Assembly (NCBI RefSeq): GCF_003943735.1
Contig: NZ_RJMV01000002.1
Location: forward strand, 128,208-192,207
Source of the DNA: Streptococcus sanguinis
GTDB taxonomy: Bacteria > Bacillota > Bacilli > Lactobacillales > Streptococcaceae
Reading direction: 5' to 3'
Length of the DNA stretch: 64,000 bases
Of this stretch, positions 17,461 to 26,716 are shown one piece after another. The notes under the pieces were generated by a model. That model was given only the letters and a program-made list of their open reading frames with translations. It was not told the origin of the DNA and did not search any database. Position 1 is the stretch's first letter. Each line of letters begins with the position of its first letter. The translations under genes and the position numbers were made by a program.

Positions 17461-18519
17461 ATGAAAGAAAAAATTGCAATCGTATTTGGAACATTTGCTC
17501 CCTTGCATCAGGGGCATATCGATTTGATACAGAAGGCTAAGCGTTCTTATGATAAGGTGCGCGTGGTGGTTTCAGGTTATCAGGGAGACCGTGGGCAGGA
17601 AGTGGGTCTGTCTCTGCAGAAGCGTTTTCGATATACGCGGGAGACTTTCGCAGATGATGAATTGACCCAGGTTTACAAACTGGATGAAACTTCCTTTCCC
17701 CGCTATCCTCTAGGTTGGGACAAGTGGCTGTCGGCTTTATTGGAGTTGGTGGGCTATGATGCAGAACGCGAGGAACTGATTTTCTTTGTTGGAGAGGCTG
17801 ACTATCAGGAGGAGTTAGAAAAGCGTGACTTCAAAACTTCCTTGCAGGAGCGCCAGTTTGGTATCTCAGCTACCATGATTCGGGAAAATCCTAGTCGTTA
17901 TTGGAAATATATCGCCCAACCTTTCCGCCGTCACTTTACCAAGAAAGTACTGATTATGGGTAGCGCCAGCAATGGTAAAACGACTTTGGCTAAGGATTTG
18001 GCTCGCTACTATGATGCTCCAGTTAGCTTGGAATATGCTCGAGAATACCAGATTCAAAATAACGTGCGAGACGATGAGCTGACACCTAAAGACTATTATT
18101 ATCTGCTCTTAGGACAATATGCTCAGACTTCCCGCTTGATTGACAGCAGCGCCAACCGCGGTCTGGTCGTGGCTGATACAAATTCTCTGGTAACCAAGGC
18201 CTACTATGATTACTATCTGAAAGAAAGTCCGGTTCAAGACGAGGAAACAGATACCTTTGACAATCTCTTTGCCAGCATCTTGTCCAAGGAAAAATGGGAT
18301 TTGATTCTCTTTGCTGAGCCGGTTGGGGCCTATGTCAACGATGGATTTCGCGATATGAGTATGGCAGACGAGGCTATACGCAGTGATTTTTCAAGCTATC
18401 TGAAAAAGCTGAAAGAGCAGTGTTTGGCTCATATTCCGATGGTTTATCTGGCAGGCAGTTATTTGGACAATTATCAGGCGGCCAAAGAAGCAATCGATAT
18501 GATTTATCAAGCGAATTAA
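17461..18519 (+). CDS. nadR: NadR: NMN adenylyltransferase and ribosylnicotinamide kinase
   Basis: This bifunctional cytoplasmic enzyme phosphorylates nicotinamide riboside and adenylates NMN to NAD. The nucleotidyltransferase domain carries TFAPLHQGHIDLI with the HxGH motif at residues 16-19 and ISATMIRENP near residue 138. The kinase domain has Walker A GSASNGKTT near residue 167. Unlike the enterobacterial protein it lacks an N-terminal DNA-binding domain, so it is enzyme only. The gene is 21 bp from pnuC, its transport partner, and a strong promoter with repeat motifs precedes it. Confidence 0.93.
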   Translation: MKEKIAIVFGTFAPLHQGHIDLIQKAKRSYDKVRVVVSGYQGDRGQEVGLSLQKRFRYTRETFADDELTQVYKLDETSFPRYPLGWDKWLSALLELVGYDAEREELIFFVGEADYQEELEKRDFKTSLQERQFGISATMIRENPSRYWKYIAQPFRRHFTKKVLIMGSASNGKTTLAKDLARYYDAPVSLEYAREYQIQNNVRDDELTPKDYYYLLLGQYAQTSRLIDSSANRGLVVADTNSLVTKAYYDYYLKESPVQDEETDTFDNLFASILSKEKWDLILFAEPVGAYVNDGFRDMSMADEAIRSDFSSYLKKLKEQCLAHIPMVYLAGSYLDNYQAAKEAIDMIYQAN

Positions 18520-18540
18520 AAAAGAAAGTGGTAAAATAGA

Positions 18541-19356
18541 ATGGTAGTAAAAAATCAAAAACTCTCTCCTGCGACTCTCTACGCAGGACTGAAACAAAAA
18601 TCTCAAACCTTTGTTCAGAATTTCCGCAATGTCTGTGTCGCAGCTAAAAAACAAGGTTTTAGCGGTATAGCGAAATTGTTCTGGCAGGATTTATTTGGCG
18701 GGCGTAGCTTGACTCAATGGCTCTACTTGCTTGCTCTTTCCAGTCTGCCTTTCATTCTGGAGTTTACCAGTGGTCAGAAGCAGCATGACTGGCTGGGACT
18801 CTTTGCTTCCTGGACAGGCATCGTTTGCGTTATTCTAGTAGCCGAGGGACGGGCCAGCAATTACCTCTTTGGAGCGGTTAATTCGGCAATTTACCTTATA
18901 TTGTCCTTCAATGCTAGCTTTTATGGAGAAGTCTTGACTACAGTCTACTTCTTTATCATGCAGCCGATCGGGCTCTATACTTGGCTGTCCAACCGGGTCA
19001 ATGAGCAAGATAAGGAAGAGCCTTCTCATTTTGAAGCTAAGAAGTTAGACTGGCGTGGCTGGCTTAAATATTTGGCCTTAACTGCCTTGATTTGGATTGG
19101 TATGGGCTTTGCCTATAAGAGTATTCACAGTCACCGGCCTTTCCGTGATAGTGTGACAGATGCGACCAATGGTATTGGTCAGCTTCTCATGACTGGTCTC
19201 TACCGCGAGCAGTGGCTTTTCTGGATTGCGACCAATCTCTTCAGTATCTATCTCTGGTGGGGTAGCAATCTCCATATCCAGGCCATGTACTGGGTTTATA
19301 CCCTCAATAGTATCGTTGGATGGTATCAGTGGACCAAGGCGGTGAAGAAAGCTTAG
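18541..19356 (+). CDS. pnuC: Nicotinamide riboside transporter PnuC
   Basis: PnuC is a SWEET-like membrane facilitator that brings in nicotinamide riboside, trapped by the NadR kinase. The 271-residue protein has a soluble N-terminal part of about 50 residues then about seven membrane helices, including GAVNSAIYLILSFNASFYGE, an ASN/GAVN pore motif, and a QPIGLYTWL motif. The GAAAGTGG ribosome site is modest. It is co-transcribed with nadR and probably with the Nudix-type regulator 55 bp downstream. Confidence 0.92.
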   Translation: MVVKNQKLSPATLYAGLKQKSQTFVQNFRNVCVAAKKQGFSGIAKLFWQDLFGGRSLTQWLYLLALSSLPFILEFTSGQKQHDWLGLFASWTGIVCVILVAEGRASNYLFGAVNSAIYLILSFNASFYGEVLTTVYFFIMQPIGLYTWLSNRVNEQDKEEPSHFEAKKLDWRGWLKYLALTALIWIGMGFAYKSIHSHRPFRDSVTDATNGIGQLLMTGLYREQWLFWIATNLFSIYLWWGSNLHIQAMYWVYTLNSIVGWYQWTKAVKKA

Positions 19357-19410
19357 ACCAAGGCTTGAGATTTTTGATAGAAAAAGATAGCTTAGGAAAG
19401 GAAGAAACTC

Positions 19411-20193
19411 ATGACCAAACAGGATATCCCAGCGGGAATGTCGGAAAAAGAATACTACGAAACCATGGCGGATGAGTCCGCCTTTTTGGCATGGTACAAG
19501 ACACAGGATTTGCCCAAGTACGAGACGCCCAGCGTAACAGCAGATATGGTGGCCTACTGTTTTGTGGATGGTCAGGTGAAACTCTTGGTCATCAAGCGCA
19601 AGGCCCACCCTTATCAGAATAAATATGCCCTAGTCGGAGGTTTTGTAGATAAGTATGAGGATGCTTATCAGGCCTGCATTCGGGAAGTAAAGGAAGAGGT
19701 GGGGCTGGAGATACCGCTAGAAAAGGTGGAACAGCTGATGACGGTTTCTACTCCAGGACGTGATCCGCGCGGATGGGTCATCACTATTGCCCATTTGGTC
19801 TATCTGCCGGCCATAGCAGTAGATCAAGCGCAAGCTGGGGATGATGCCAAGGAAGTCACCTTTCTTGATGTTGACTTTAAGACTAATAGTTTTAAAGATG
19901 GTGAACGGCTCCTGACAGCAGAGGACTTTGCCTTTGACCACTACCAAATCCTGCTGGAATCCATCAAGCGGATTCAGGGACGACTGGACTGGAATCCAAC
20001 TTTTCTTCATCTGCTGGAATCGCCGTTTACTGTCTATGAAGGGACTGAGCTGGTCAATCTCATCTCGCCTAGACGACCTATTGTTAGCAATAATTTTCTA
20101 GTTAAATTTGGAGAATACTTAGAGGAGGCTGGTGTCAAGCGAGTACCGAAGAAGAAACCGAGAAAAGTTTATCGGCTTAAGGTAGAAAAATAA
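19411..20193 (+). CDS. NrtR-like Nudix regulator or ADP-ribose pyrophosphatase
   Basis: The 260-residue protein has an N-terminal Nudix domain and a C-terminal basic winged-helix-like segment (residues about 210-260). NrtR proteins sense ADP-ribose and repress NAD genes. Here the Nudix box is intact, G-x5-E-x7-REVKEEVGL at about residues 76-98, so the protein may still hydrolyse ADP-ribose or a related substrate, whereas many NrtR regulators have lost it. AAGGAAG precedes the ATG. Position behind nadR-pnuC supports a role in NAD metabolism. It could instead be a plain Nudix hydrolase; the C-terminal extension argues for the regulator. Confidence 0.75.
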   Translation: MTKQDIPAGMSEKEYYETMADESAFLAWYKTQDLPKYETPSVTADMVAYCFVDGQVKLLVIKRKAHPYQNKYALVGGFVDKYEDAYQACIREVKEEVGLEIPLEKVEQLMTVSTPGRDPRGWVITIAHLVYLPAIAVDQAQAGDDAKEVTFLDVDFKTNSFKDGERLLTAEDFAFDHYQILLESIKRIQGRLDWNPTFLHLLESPFTVYEGTELVNLISPRRPIVSNNFLVKFGEYLEEAGVKRVPKKKPRKVYRLKVEK

Positions 20194-20226
20194 AATTAAA
20201 AGAAAGTTGATCATATATTTCTCTTG

Positions 20227-20250
20227 CAGGACAAATTTGTCCTGTTTTTT
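20227..20250 (+). terminator. Terminator of the nadR operon
   Basis: The perfect palindrome CAGGACAAATTTGTCCTG is followed by six T residues. Confidence 0.85.
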
Positions 20251-20364
20251 CATTTTTAATTACGAATAGATAAGTAGGAGCGTGTTTCTCATGACAAAAG
20301 AAGCAGGGTGAGAAACAGAACTTTACTTGAGTAAAAAAATTTTTGAAAAATCTTGCATAAATGA

Positions 20365-20393
20365 TTGACATAGTAAAATCATAGTGTTACAAT
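20365..20393 (+). promoter_or_regulatory. Promoter of the lipoprotein gene at 20436
   Basis: TTGACA, 17 bp, and TACAAT. A 9-bp inverted repeat (TGTTTCTCA at 20283-20291 and TGAGAAACA at 20309-20317) lies about 50 bp upstream and could be an operator. Confidence 0.7.
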
Positions 20394-20435
20394 AATGTTA
20401 CAAAAAGATTTCTGGATATTACAAGGAGACAAAAG

Positions 20436-21110
20436 ATGAAAACACGTACTTATACAAAAATGATGGCAGCTGCAGTTCTGGCTTCTAGTTTGCTTTTAGG
20501 GGCATGTGGTAAGAAAGAAGAAATTGCAACAAGTGCTAGTTCTAGTAAGGCTGTTCAAGCTTCTTCTAGCTCAAAAGTTGCGTCATCCAGCAAGGCCGGC
20601 GCTTCTCCTAAGGTTAATAATAGAGCTTCTTCAGAAGGAGCAGTTAGCCAGCCTGGACAAGCCGAAATTCCTGCTAATCAGCAACAGTCTACTGTCGAAG
20701 CACCTCAAGCCCAACAAACGCAGCCGCAGCAAGCTTCAGGTCGACAAAATACTCAGAGTCAAGCAACTCAACCAGCCCAAGCACCGGAAAGCAATCGCCA
20801 GCTTCAGAATAAGCAGGCAGCTAGCAATGCTCGCTATAAAGGTGTCTTGACTATGGTGGATGGGGATTTCTCAGCGGCTGCTGGTACTTGGAAGGATGCC
20901 AATGGAAATACTGTGACTGTATCAGGTAATGGTCAATTCACCGTCCAGTCTGCAGATGGAAAGACTGATAATTATTCCATCGCTTCCTACTCCTATACGC
21001 TGGATGATGGCAAATACAATGCGCAGTTAAGCGGACAAGGCAATGCCAATCTGCAGATTACAACAGGGGCAGATGGTTCAGTAACAAGCGTTATGGTGAC
21101 CAAACCCTAA
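20436..21110 (+). CDS. Putative lipoprotein with Ser/Gln-rich linker
   Basis: The 224-residue protein has a lipoprotein signal ending SSLLLGACG, then about 105 residues of low-complexity Ser, Ala and Gln-rich linker, and a C-terminal domain of about 80 residues (TMVDGDFSAAAGTWKDANGN onward) made of predicted beta strands. That domain resembles DUF6287-type domains of streptococcal surface lipoproteins. Function is unknown; the long flexible linker suggests that the domain is displayed beyond the cell wall. Its own TTGACA promoter and AAGGAG site indicate a monocistronic gene, ended by a bidirectional terminator. Confidence 0.75.
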   Translation: MKTRTYTKMMAAAVLASSLLLGACGKKEEIATSASSSKAVQASSSSKVASSSKAGASPKVNNRASSEGAVSQPGQAEIPANQQQSTVEAPQAQQTQPQQASGRQNTQSQATQPAQAPESNRQLQNKQAASNARYKGVLTMVDGDFSAAAGTWKDANGNTVTVSGNGQFTVQSADGKTDNYSIASYSYTLDDGKYNAQLSGQGNANLQITTGADGSVTSVMVTKP

Positions 21111-21112
21111 AT

Positions 21113-21149
21113 AAAACAAAAGGAAGTCCGATTAGCTTCCTTTTGTTTT
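21113..21149. terminator. Bidirectional terminator between lipoprotein gene and dusB
   Basis: AAAACAAAAGGAAG pairs perfectly with CTTCCTTTTGTTTT around a 9-base loop. Confidence 0.9.
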
Positions 21150-22125
21150 ATTTTTGAATTTGCAAGAGTTCTTCAATTTCAGCCATACTTTCAGCTTGTG
21201 AAATAGCACCGCGGAGCTTGGCTGCTCCGGCAGTACCGCGCAGATAGTGCGGAGCTAGACCACGGAATTCGCGGATGGCCACATATTCTCCTTTGAGATT
21301 TACCAAGCGGGAGAGGTGGTCGTGGGCGATTTTCATCTTGTCCTCGAAGCTGAGGTCCGGAAGAACTTCGCCGGTTTCAAAGTAGTGGTTGATTTGGTTA
21401 AAGAGATAAGGATTTCCCATAGCTGCTCGACCTACCATTACGGCATCAGCACCGACTTCCTCAATACGCTGTTTAGCGTCTTGGACGCTGCGAATATCAC
21501 CGTTAGCGATGAAAGGAATCTTAGTCAGAGCATGGGCTACGTCGTGCAAGGTCTCAAGATCAGCATGACCAGTATACATTTGCTCGCGGGTGCGGCCGTG
21601 CATAGCTAAAGCTGAGACTCCAGCGGCTTCAGCTGCTAGAGCATTTTCTACAGCTAGTGAGCTGTCAGACCAGCCAGTCCGCATCTTGACTGTCAGGGGA
21701 ATATCCAGAACGGATTGGACCTTGTTGATGATTTTATAGATTTTCTCAGGGTCCTTGAGCCATTTAGCCCCAGCTTCGTTTTTGACAATTTTATTGACCG
21801 GGCAGCCCATATTGATATCGACAATATCGGTTTTAGTGTTTTCTTGGATAAATTCTGCTGCGCGAGCTAAACTGTCTTCGTCGCTACCGAAAAGCTGGAT
21901 AGAAACGGGATTTTCTCCCTCATCAATATGGAGCATGTGGAGGGTTTTTTCGTTGTTATACTGGATGCCCTTGTCAGAGACCATTTCCATCACGACCAAG
22001 CCTGCTCCCAGCTCTTTGGCAATGGTCCGAAAAGCAGAGTTGGTTACGCCGGCCATAGGCGCCAGAACTGTGCGGTTGGGAATTTCAACATTCCCAATCA
22101 TAAAAGGGGTATTAAGATTTATCAC
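21148..22125 (-). CDS. dusB: tRNA-dihydrouridine synthase B
   Basis: DusB is an FMN enzyme that reduces uridine to dihydrouridine in tRNA. The 325-residue protein shows [17 protein letters not shown] at the start of the TIM barrel, [16 protein letters not shown] with the catalytic Cys, TVKMRTGW, and [12 protein letters not shown]. It starts at GTG (22125) with GGAGG 9 bases upstream, inside the end of hslO, so the two genes overlap by 14 bp and are translationally coupled. It is closed by a bidirectional terminator. Confidence 0.94.
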   Translation of the reverse strand: MINLNTPFMIGNVEIPNRTVLAPMAGVTNSAFRTIAKELGAGLVVMEMVSDKGIQYNNEKTLHMLHIDEGENPVSIQLFGSDEDSLARAAEFIQENTKTDIVDINMGCPVNKIVKNEAGAKWLKDPEKIYKIINKVQSVLDIPLTVKMRTGWSDSSLAVENALAAEAAGVSALAMHGRTREQMYTGHADLETLHDVAHALTKIPFIANGDIRSVQDAKQRIEEVGADAVMVGRAAMGNPYLFNQINHYFETGEVLPDLSFEDKMKIAHDHLSRLVNLKGEYVAIREFRGLAPHYLRGTAGAAKLRGAISQAESMAEIEELLQIQK

Positions 22126-22984
22126 GAATCAGTTCCTCCAAGTCATTTTGGTCAAAGTGATAGGCTGTCTGGCAGAATTGGCAGACGATTTCAGCTCCTT
22201 GGTCTTGGTCGCGCATCTCTTCTAAGTCAGTCTTTGGCAGGGTAGCCAAGGCATTCATGAAGCGCTCTTTGCTACAGTCGCATTGGAAGCGGATTTCCTC
22301 TTCAGACAGGCGTTTGTATGGCTCATCACCATAGATGGCAGCCAGCAGAGCTTCGATATGGTCATCGGATTCCAGCAGTCTTGAGATAGCAGGCATTTCT
22401 TGGATCCGCTTCTCAAAGCGGGCGATATCAGCTTCCTTGGCACCAGGCAGAACTTGTACCAAGAAACCGCCAGCAACCTTGACCTTATCATTCTTATCCA
22501 AGAGAACGTTGAGGCCAACTGCGGAAGGTGTCTGCTGGCTTTCGGTCAGGTAGAAGGCTAGGTCTTCGCCGATTTCTCCAGAGATGAGAGGAGTCATGGA
22601 GTTGTAAGGGTTGCCCGTACCATAGTCTGTGATGACGAGAAATTCTCCTTGGCCGACAAAAGGACCAACTAGAACTTCGCCGGTAGCTGTCTTTTTGATA
22701 TCTACACCGGGATTCTGTACATAACCTTTGACATTACCCTCTGTATCTGCCACTGTGATAATCGCGCCTAGTGAGCTGGTCCCGAGGACCTTGACGGTAA
22801 TCTTGGTCTGGCCTTTTTCATTTGCAGCCAAAATCTGGCTGGCAATCAGTGTGCGGCCAAGTGCAACGGTAGAGCTTGCTTGAGTTTGATGTTTTTCTTG
22901 AGCGGTCCGAACCGTCTCTGTGCTATCCAGCACATAAGCTCGGAAAGAACCATTTTCTGAGATAGTTTTGATAATTTTGTCCAT
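22112..22984 (-). CDS. hslO: Redox-regulated chaperone Hsp33
   Basis: Hsp33 is a cytoplasmic holdase switched on by oxidation and unfolding of its zinc site. The 290-residue protein keeps the four zinc-binding cysteines at C235-x-C237 and C268-x2-C271. The N-terminal substrate-binding domain includes [16 protein letters not shown] and [20 protein letters not shown]. It is upstream of dusB, with a 14-bp overlap, a common streptococcal pair. Hydrogen peroxide production by oral streptococci would make such a chaperone useful, which is an inference. Confidence 0.94.
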   Translation of the reverse strand: MDKIIKTISENGSFRAYVLDSTETVRTAQEKHQTQASSTVALGRTLIASQILAANEKGQTKITVKVLGTSSLGAIITVADTEGNVKGYVQNPGVDIKKTATGEVLVGPFVGQGEFLVITDYGTGNPYNSMTPLISGEIGEDLAFYLTESQQTPSAVGLNVLLDKNDKVKVAGGFLVQVLPGAKEADIARFEKRIQEMPAISRLLESDDHIEALLAAIYGDEPYKRLSEEEIRFQCDCSKERFMNALATLPKTDLEEMRDQDQGAEIVCQFCQTAYHFDQNDLEELIRDKS

Positions 22985-23008
22985 ACCTTTTATTTTAACA
23001 CAAAATAG

Positions 23009-23040
23009 AAAAACAAGCGCACGACTGCGCTTGTTTTTTG
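23009..23040. terminator. Terminator between aguR and hslO
   Basis: AAACAAGCGCA pairs with TGCGCTTGTTT around a CGAC loop, with T or A runs on both sides. On the minus strand it ends the aguR transcript. Confidence 0.85.
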
Positions 23041-23043
23041 GGG

Positions 23044-23994
23044 TTAGGAGTGAGCATATAAGTAATTGTTGTATAGAGAGAATAGTTCAGCTCTTTTTTT
23101 AACATCTGTTTTGATGTAAATGTTGTGAATATGTGTCTTGACCGTTCCGATAGAAAGGAAGAGCTCTTCAGCGATTTCTTGATTATGTTTTTGCTCTAAG
23201 AGCAGCTGGCAAATCTGCTGTTCGCGCTCGGTTAGACGATAATCTTGGCAAAAAGAGTATATGAAAGATTGATTGTAGCTTTTTGAATTGGAGTGAGAGC
23301 TAGTAAAGAGTGGTGCATCGTTTAAGAAATAATAGATTGATAAAAAGCACAAGCTAATAGAGAAAAGATTTTCAGAGACATTGCGGTTAATGATATTTGT
23401 ATGAAACATGCTGTATTGGTCAACAGTGAAGATAATAATGGAGTCTTCCATCAAAATAAGGAAGCTAAAAACAATCGCTAGGAGCCCAATCTTCTTTAAA
23501 TATTTTTTATACTTGGGTTCCAATCTCTTGTTGTAATAACTGTAAAGTGCCTTAGCACCAAGATAGAATAGCCATAGCTGATTTGGTAAATAATAAAGGT
23601 AGGTTCTCCATGAGGAGCTTTGTTGGATAGGAAGTAACATAAAGAGGAAGATCCCTACTACAATCATGTATTCCCAGCGTTTAATTTTGCTGTGACTGAT
23701 GGAGCTAATAAGCCATAGCTGACAGAAATTGTTGACTAGGAAAAAAGTTGTTTTGATAAATGAAGTCCCCTGAAAAGACTGGTTGTATTCGGAAGCGAAA
23801 CTGGAGATCAGTTCCGTCATAGAAATAACGGAGTTATCTAAAATAAAAACAACAAAATATATGGAAAGTACGCAGAAGAAAGTTTTCCTGCTTTTTCTCT
23901 CCTCTTTGAAAGCATTCACTAATGAGATGGATAGGGCTGTGGAATAAAGAATAATTAGAAGTAAGTTGTAAATGTAAACAATTTCAGTTTCCAT
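23044..23994 (-). CDS. aguR: AguR, membrane-bound LuxR-type regulator of agmatine catabolism
   Basis: The 316-residue protein has about seven hydrophobic segments in its first 230 residues and a LuxR-type helix-turn-helix at the C-terminus ([20 protein letters not shown], then [13 protein letters not shown], about residues 253-300). This layout matches AguR of S. mutans, a transmembrane activator that responds to agmatine and acid. It is divergent from aguB with about 230 bp between them. The AAAGGAGG site is strong. Membrane location of a DNA-binding regulator is unusual and implies signal sensing at the surface. Confidence 0.85.
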   Translation of the reverse strand: METEIVYIYNLLLIILYSTALSISLVNAFKEERKSRKTFFCVLSIYFVVFILDNSVISMTELISSFASEYNQSFQGTSFIKTTFFLVNNFCQLWLISSISHSKIKRWEYMIVVGIFLFMLLPIQQSSSWRTYLYYLPNQLWLFYLGAKALYSYYNKRLEPKYKKYLKKIGLLAIVFSFLILMEDSIIIFTVDQYSMFHTNIINRNVSENLFSISLCFLSIYYFLNDAPLFTSSHSNSKSYNQSFIYSFCQDYRLTEREQQICQLLLEQKHNQEIAEELFLSIGTVKTHIHNIYIKTDVKKRAELFSLYNNYLYAHS

Positions 23995-24077
23995 AGTGTC
24001 CTCCTTTTAGTAAAGCGTATACAAATATTATAACATTCTCCTAAACTTTTTTTATGACTGCTCTGTAACAAAGTACT

Positions 24078-24170
24078 AAACCTTAGGTTTATTTTATCAG
24101 AAAGCTTGATTTAATAGGGTTTAGTCCGCTGAATCAGCTCTTGTATGTTTACATCTGAGGGTTTATAGTC
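24078..24170. promoter_or_regulatory. Candidate AguR operators between aguR and aguB
   Basis: The palindrome AAACCTTAGGTTT (24078-24090) is followed by two related direct half-sites, AGGGTTTAGTC (24116-24126) and AGGGTTTATAGTC (24158-24170). They lie upstream of the weak -10 of aguB, where an activator would bind. Assignment to AguR is inference. Confidence 0.45.
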
Positions 24171-24224
24171 AACCTTCTAGAAATAAGTTAAGATAGAGCT
24201 ATTAATATAGAGGAGGGCTCAATT

Positions 24225-25238
24225 ATGATTAAAAAAATAGACTATATTACGACAGAAGATTTCTCCAAGGAAGAATTGCTTTACTTGGTTGATTTATCCT
24301 TGAAGATCAAGGCATGTATCAAGAATGGTTATTATCCTCCTTTGCTTAAGGATAAAACCTTGGGGATGATTTTCCAGCAGTCTTCGACCAGAACTCGTGT
24401 CTCTTTTGAGACTGCTATGACCCAGCTAGGTGGTCATGCCCAGTATTTGGCGCCGGGACAGATTCAGCTAGGGGGGCATGAGACGATTGAAGATACTGCG
24501 ACAGTTCTTTCTCGCTTGAATGATATTTTGATGGCGCGTGTGGAGCGACATCAAAGTATTGTAGATTTAGCCCAGTACGCTTCTATTCCAGTAATCAACG
24601 GGATGTCAGACTATAACCATCCAACACAGGAGTTAGGAGATCTTTGCACGATGGTAGAACATTTGCCAATCAATAAAAAACTAGAAGATTGTAAGGTGGT
24701 CTTCGTCGGAGATGCTACTCAAGTTTGTTTTTCTTTAGGCTTGATTACTACTAAGATGGGAATGGAGTTTGTCCATTATGGACCTAAGGGTTTCCAATTG
24801 AATGACATGCATAAGGAAAAATTAGATGCGATTTGTAAAGTATCCGGTGGTAAATATACGGTAACGGATGATGAAGAATCTATTGTTGGAGCAGATTTTC
24901 TTTATACGGATGTTTGGTACGGTCTCTATGAGGCTGAACTGTCAGAAGAAGAGCGCATGAATATCTTCTATCCTAAGTATCAAGTGGATAGTGATATGAT
25001 GGCTAGGGCAGGAGCAGATTGTAAATTTATGCATTGTCTGCCAGCGACGCGCAATGAAGAAGTGACTGATGAAGTCATGGATGGAACGAACTCTATCTGT
25101 TTTGATGAAGCAGAGAATCGTCTCACTTCTATTCGAGGACTTTTGGTTTATCTTTTGAGAGACTATGCGAAGAAAAATCCTCATGATTTAGCTAAACAAT
25201 CGGCAGCTAAAGCTGATTTGGAAGAATTCTTAAAATAA
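24225..25238 (+). CDS. aguB: Putrescine carbamoyltransferase
   Basis: This enzyme phosphorolyses carbamoylputrescine to putrescine and carbamoyl phosphate in the agmatine deiminase pathway. The 337-residue protein has the carbamoyl-phosphate binding motif SSTRTR at about residues 53-58, HPTQ near 133 and HCLPA near 269, shared with ornithine carbamoyltransferases, plus the C-terminal helical extension typical of putrescine-specific enzymes. The identity is set mainly by context: aguD and aguA follow and aguR precedes. A GAGGAGG site lies before the ATG. Confidence 0.9.
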   Translation: MIKKIDYITTEDFSKEELLYLVDLSLKIKACIKNGYYPPLLKDKTLGMIFQQSSTRTRVSFETAMTQLGGHAQYLAPGQIQLGGHETIEDTATVLSRLNDILMARVERHQSIVDLAQYASIPVINGMSDYNHPTQELGDLCTMVEHLPINKKLEDCKVVFVGDATQVCFSLGLITTKMGMEFVHYGPKGFQLNDMHKEKLDAICKVSGGKYTVTDDEESIVGADFLYTDVWYGLYEAELSEEERMNIFYPKYQVDSDMMARAGADCKFMHCLPATRNEEVTDEVMDGTNSICFDEAENRLTSIRGLLVYLLRDYAKKNPHDLAKQSAAKADLEEFLK

Positions 25239-25342
25239 AAATCGAAAGCAGGTAAACAAAGCTAATTCTGTTCTCTCAGAGTAGACTTCTTTTGTAAGAC
25301 GTTCTCTAACTTCTCATATCTTATTTTGAAAGGGTGAAGTTG

Positions 25343-26701
25343 ATGGAAAGCAAGAAAAAATTTAGTTTATTTAGTGCGGTCCTGTCGGTTATCTGTGTGG
25401 TATTTGTTGCAGAAGCTGCTGCTCCAGTCGCGGCTATTGGAAATTCTCAATTTTTCTGGTGGCTCTTTCTCTTATTGACGTTTCTCCTTCCCTATGGATT
25501 GATTTCTTCTGAGCTAGGAACTGCCTATATTGGAGATGGGGGGATTTATGATTGGGTAACCAAAGCATTTGGGCATCGTTGGGGATCCAGAGTTTCTTGG
25601 TATTACTGGATTAATTTCCCACTTTGGTTAGCTTCTTTAGCAGTTATGACACCTGAGCTATTGACAACCATTACAGGTATTCAGTTTTCTCTGTGGAGCA
25701 GTATTATTATAGAACTGATATTTATATGGTTGATTATCTGGATTAGCTTTTATCCGGTCAGTGATAGCATTTGGATTTTAAATGGAGCAGCTGTGATTAA
25801 GATGATTTTGGCGCTTTTGGTTGGAGGATTGGGACTTTATGTTGCCTTTACTAAAGGTATGGCTAATGAAATAACCCCGTCTTCTCTGCTTCCAAATTTT
25901 GATTTAGATAGCCTGTCTTATATCTCTGTCATTATTTTCAATCTGTTGGGCTTTGAGGTTATTTGTACTTTTGCTGGTGATATGGAAAATCCTAAAAAAC
26001 AGATTCCTCAGTCTATTATTGTAGCTGGTTTAGTGATTGCAGCGATCTATATTTTCTCTGCCTTTGGTATCGGGGTTGCGATACCAGTGGATAAAATTTC
26101 AACCAGCAGCGGTATGATGGATAGTTTCAAACTGCTAGCGGGAACAAGCACAGGTTGGTTTATTATTGCAATGGCTTTCCTATTTTTGCTGACCTTGTTT
26201 GGTAACATGATTTCTTGGTCACTAGGAATCAATAATACAGCTTCCTACGCAGCAGAAAACGGAGATATGCCCAAGTTTTTTGCAAGAAGAAGCAAGGATA
26301 AAAATATGCCGATAGGTTCCGCTATTGCAAACGGCCTCGTGGCAAGTTTAGTAGTTGTGATTGCTCCGCTGTTGCCAAATCAGGATTTATTCTGGGCCTT
26401 TTTCTCACTTAATTTGGTCATGTTCCTTCTGTCTTATGTTCCGGTCTTTCCTGCTTTTTACCGTCTAAGAAAGATTGATCCAGATACCACACGGCCTTTT
26501 AAAGTGAGTGGTAATACAGGCTTTTTGAAAGTTCTGGTTGTCCTGCCTATGGTTTTAATTATTATTTCCTTGATTTTCACAGCTCTACCATTAGCATTTG
26601 ATGCTGAGACATTGGCAGCGAAACTTCCTGTTACTATTGGTTCTCTTATCTTTATTGGTATCGGTGAGCTGATTATTATCGTCAAAAAAATAAAAGATTA
26701 G
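25343..26701 (+). CDS. aguD: Agmatine/putrescine antiporter
   Basis: AguD exchanges external agmatine for putrescine across the membrane. The 452-residue protein is an APC-superfamily permease with about twelve hydrophobic segments and motifs such as AAPVAAIGNSQFFWWLFL and GDGGIYDWVTKAFGHRWG. The ATG at 25343 has AAAGGG 8 bases upstream; an in-frame GTG three codons earlier overlaps that site and is less likely. It is the second gene of the aguBDA operon. Confidence 0.88.
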   Translation: MESKKKFSLFSAVLSVICVVFVAEAAAPVAAIGNSQFFWWLFLLLTFLLPYGLISSELGTAYIGDGGIYDWVTKAFGHRWGSRVSWYYWINFPLWLASLAVMTPELLTTITGIQFSLWSSIIIELIFIWLIIWISFYPVSDSIWILNGAAVIKMILALLVGGLGLYVAFTKGMANEITPSSLLPNFDLDSLSYISVIIFNLLGFEVICTFAGDMENPKKQIPQSIIVAGLVIAAIYIFSAFGIGVAIPVDKISTSSGMMDSFKLLAGTSTGWFIIAMAFLFLLTLFGNMISWSLGINNTASYAAENGDMPKFFARRSKDKNMPIGSAIANGLVASLVVVIAPLLPNQDLFWAFFSLNLVMFLLSYVPVFPAFYRLRKIDPDTTRPFKVSGNTGFLKVLVVLPMVLIIISLIFTALPLAFDAETLAAKLPVTIGSLIFIGIGELIIIVKKIKD

Positions 26702-26716
26702 AAATGAGGTAGAAAA

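Noticed and set aside
19078..19608. Minus-strand open frame of 176 codons across pnuC and the Nudix regulator
   Set aside because: It spans two well-supported genes in antisense and has no start context or homology that I can see.
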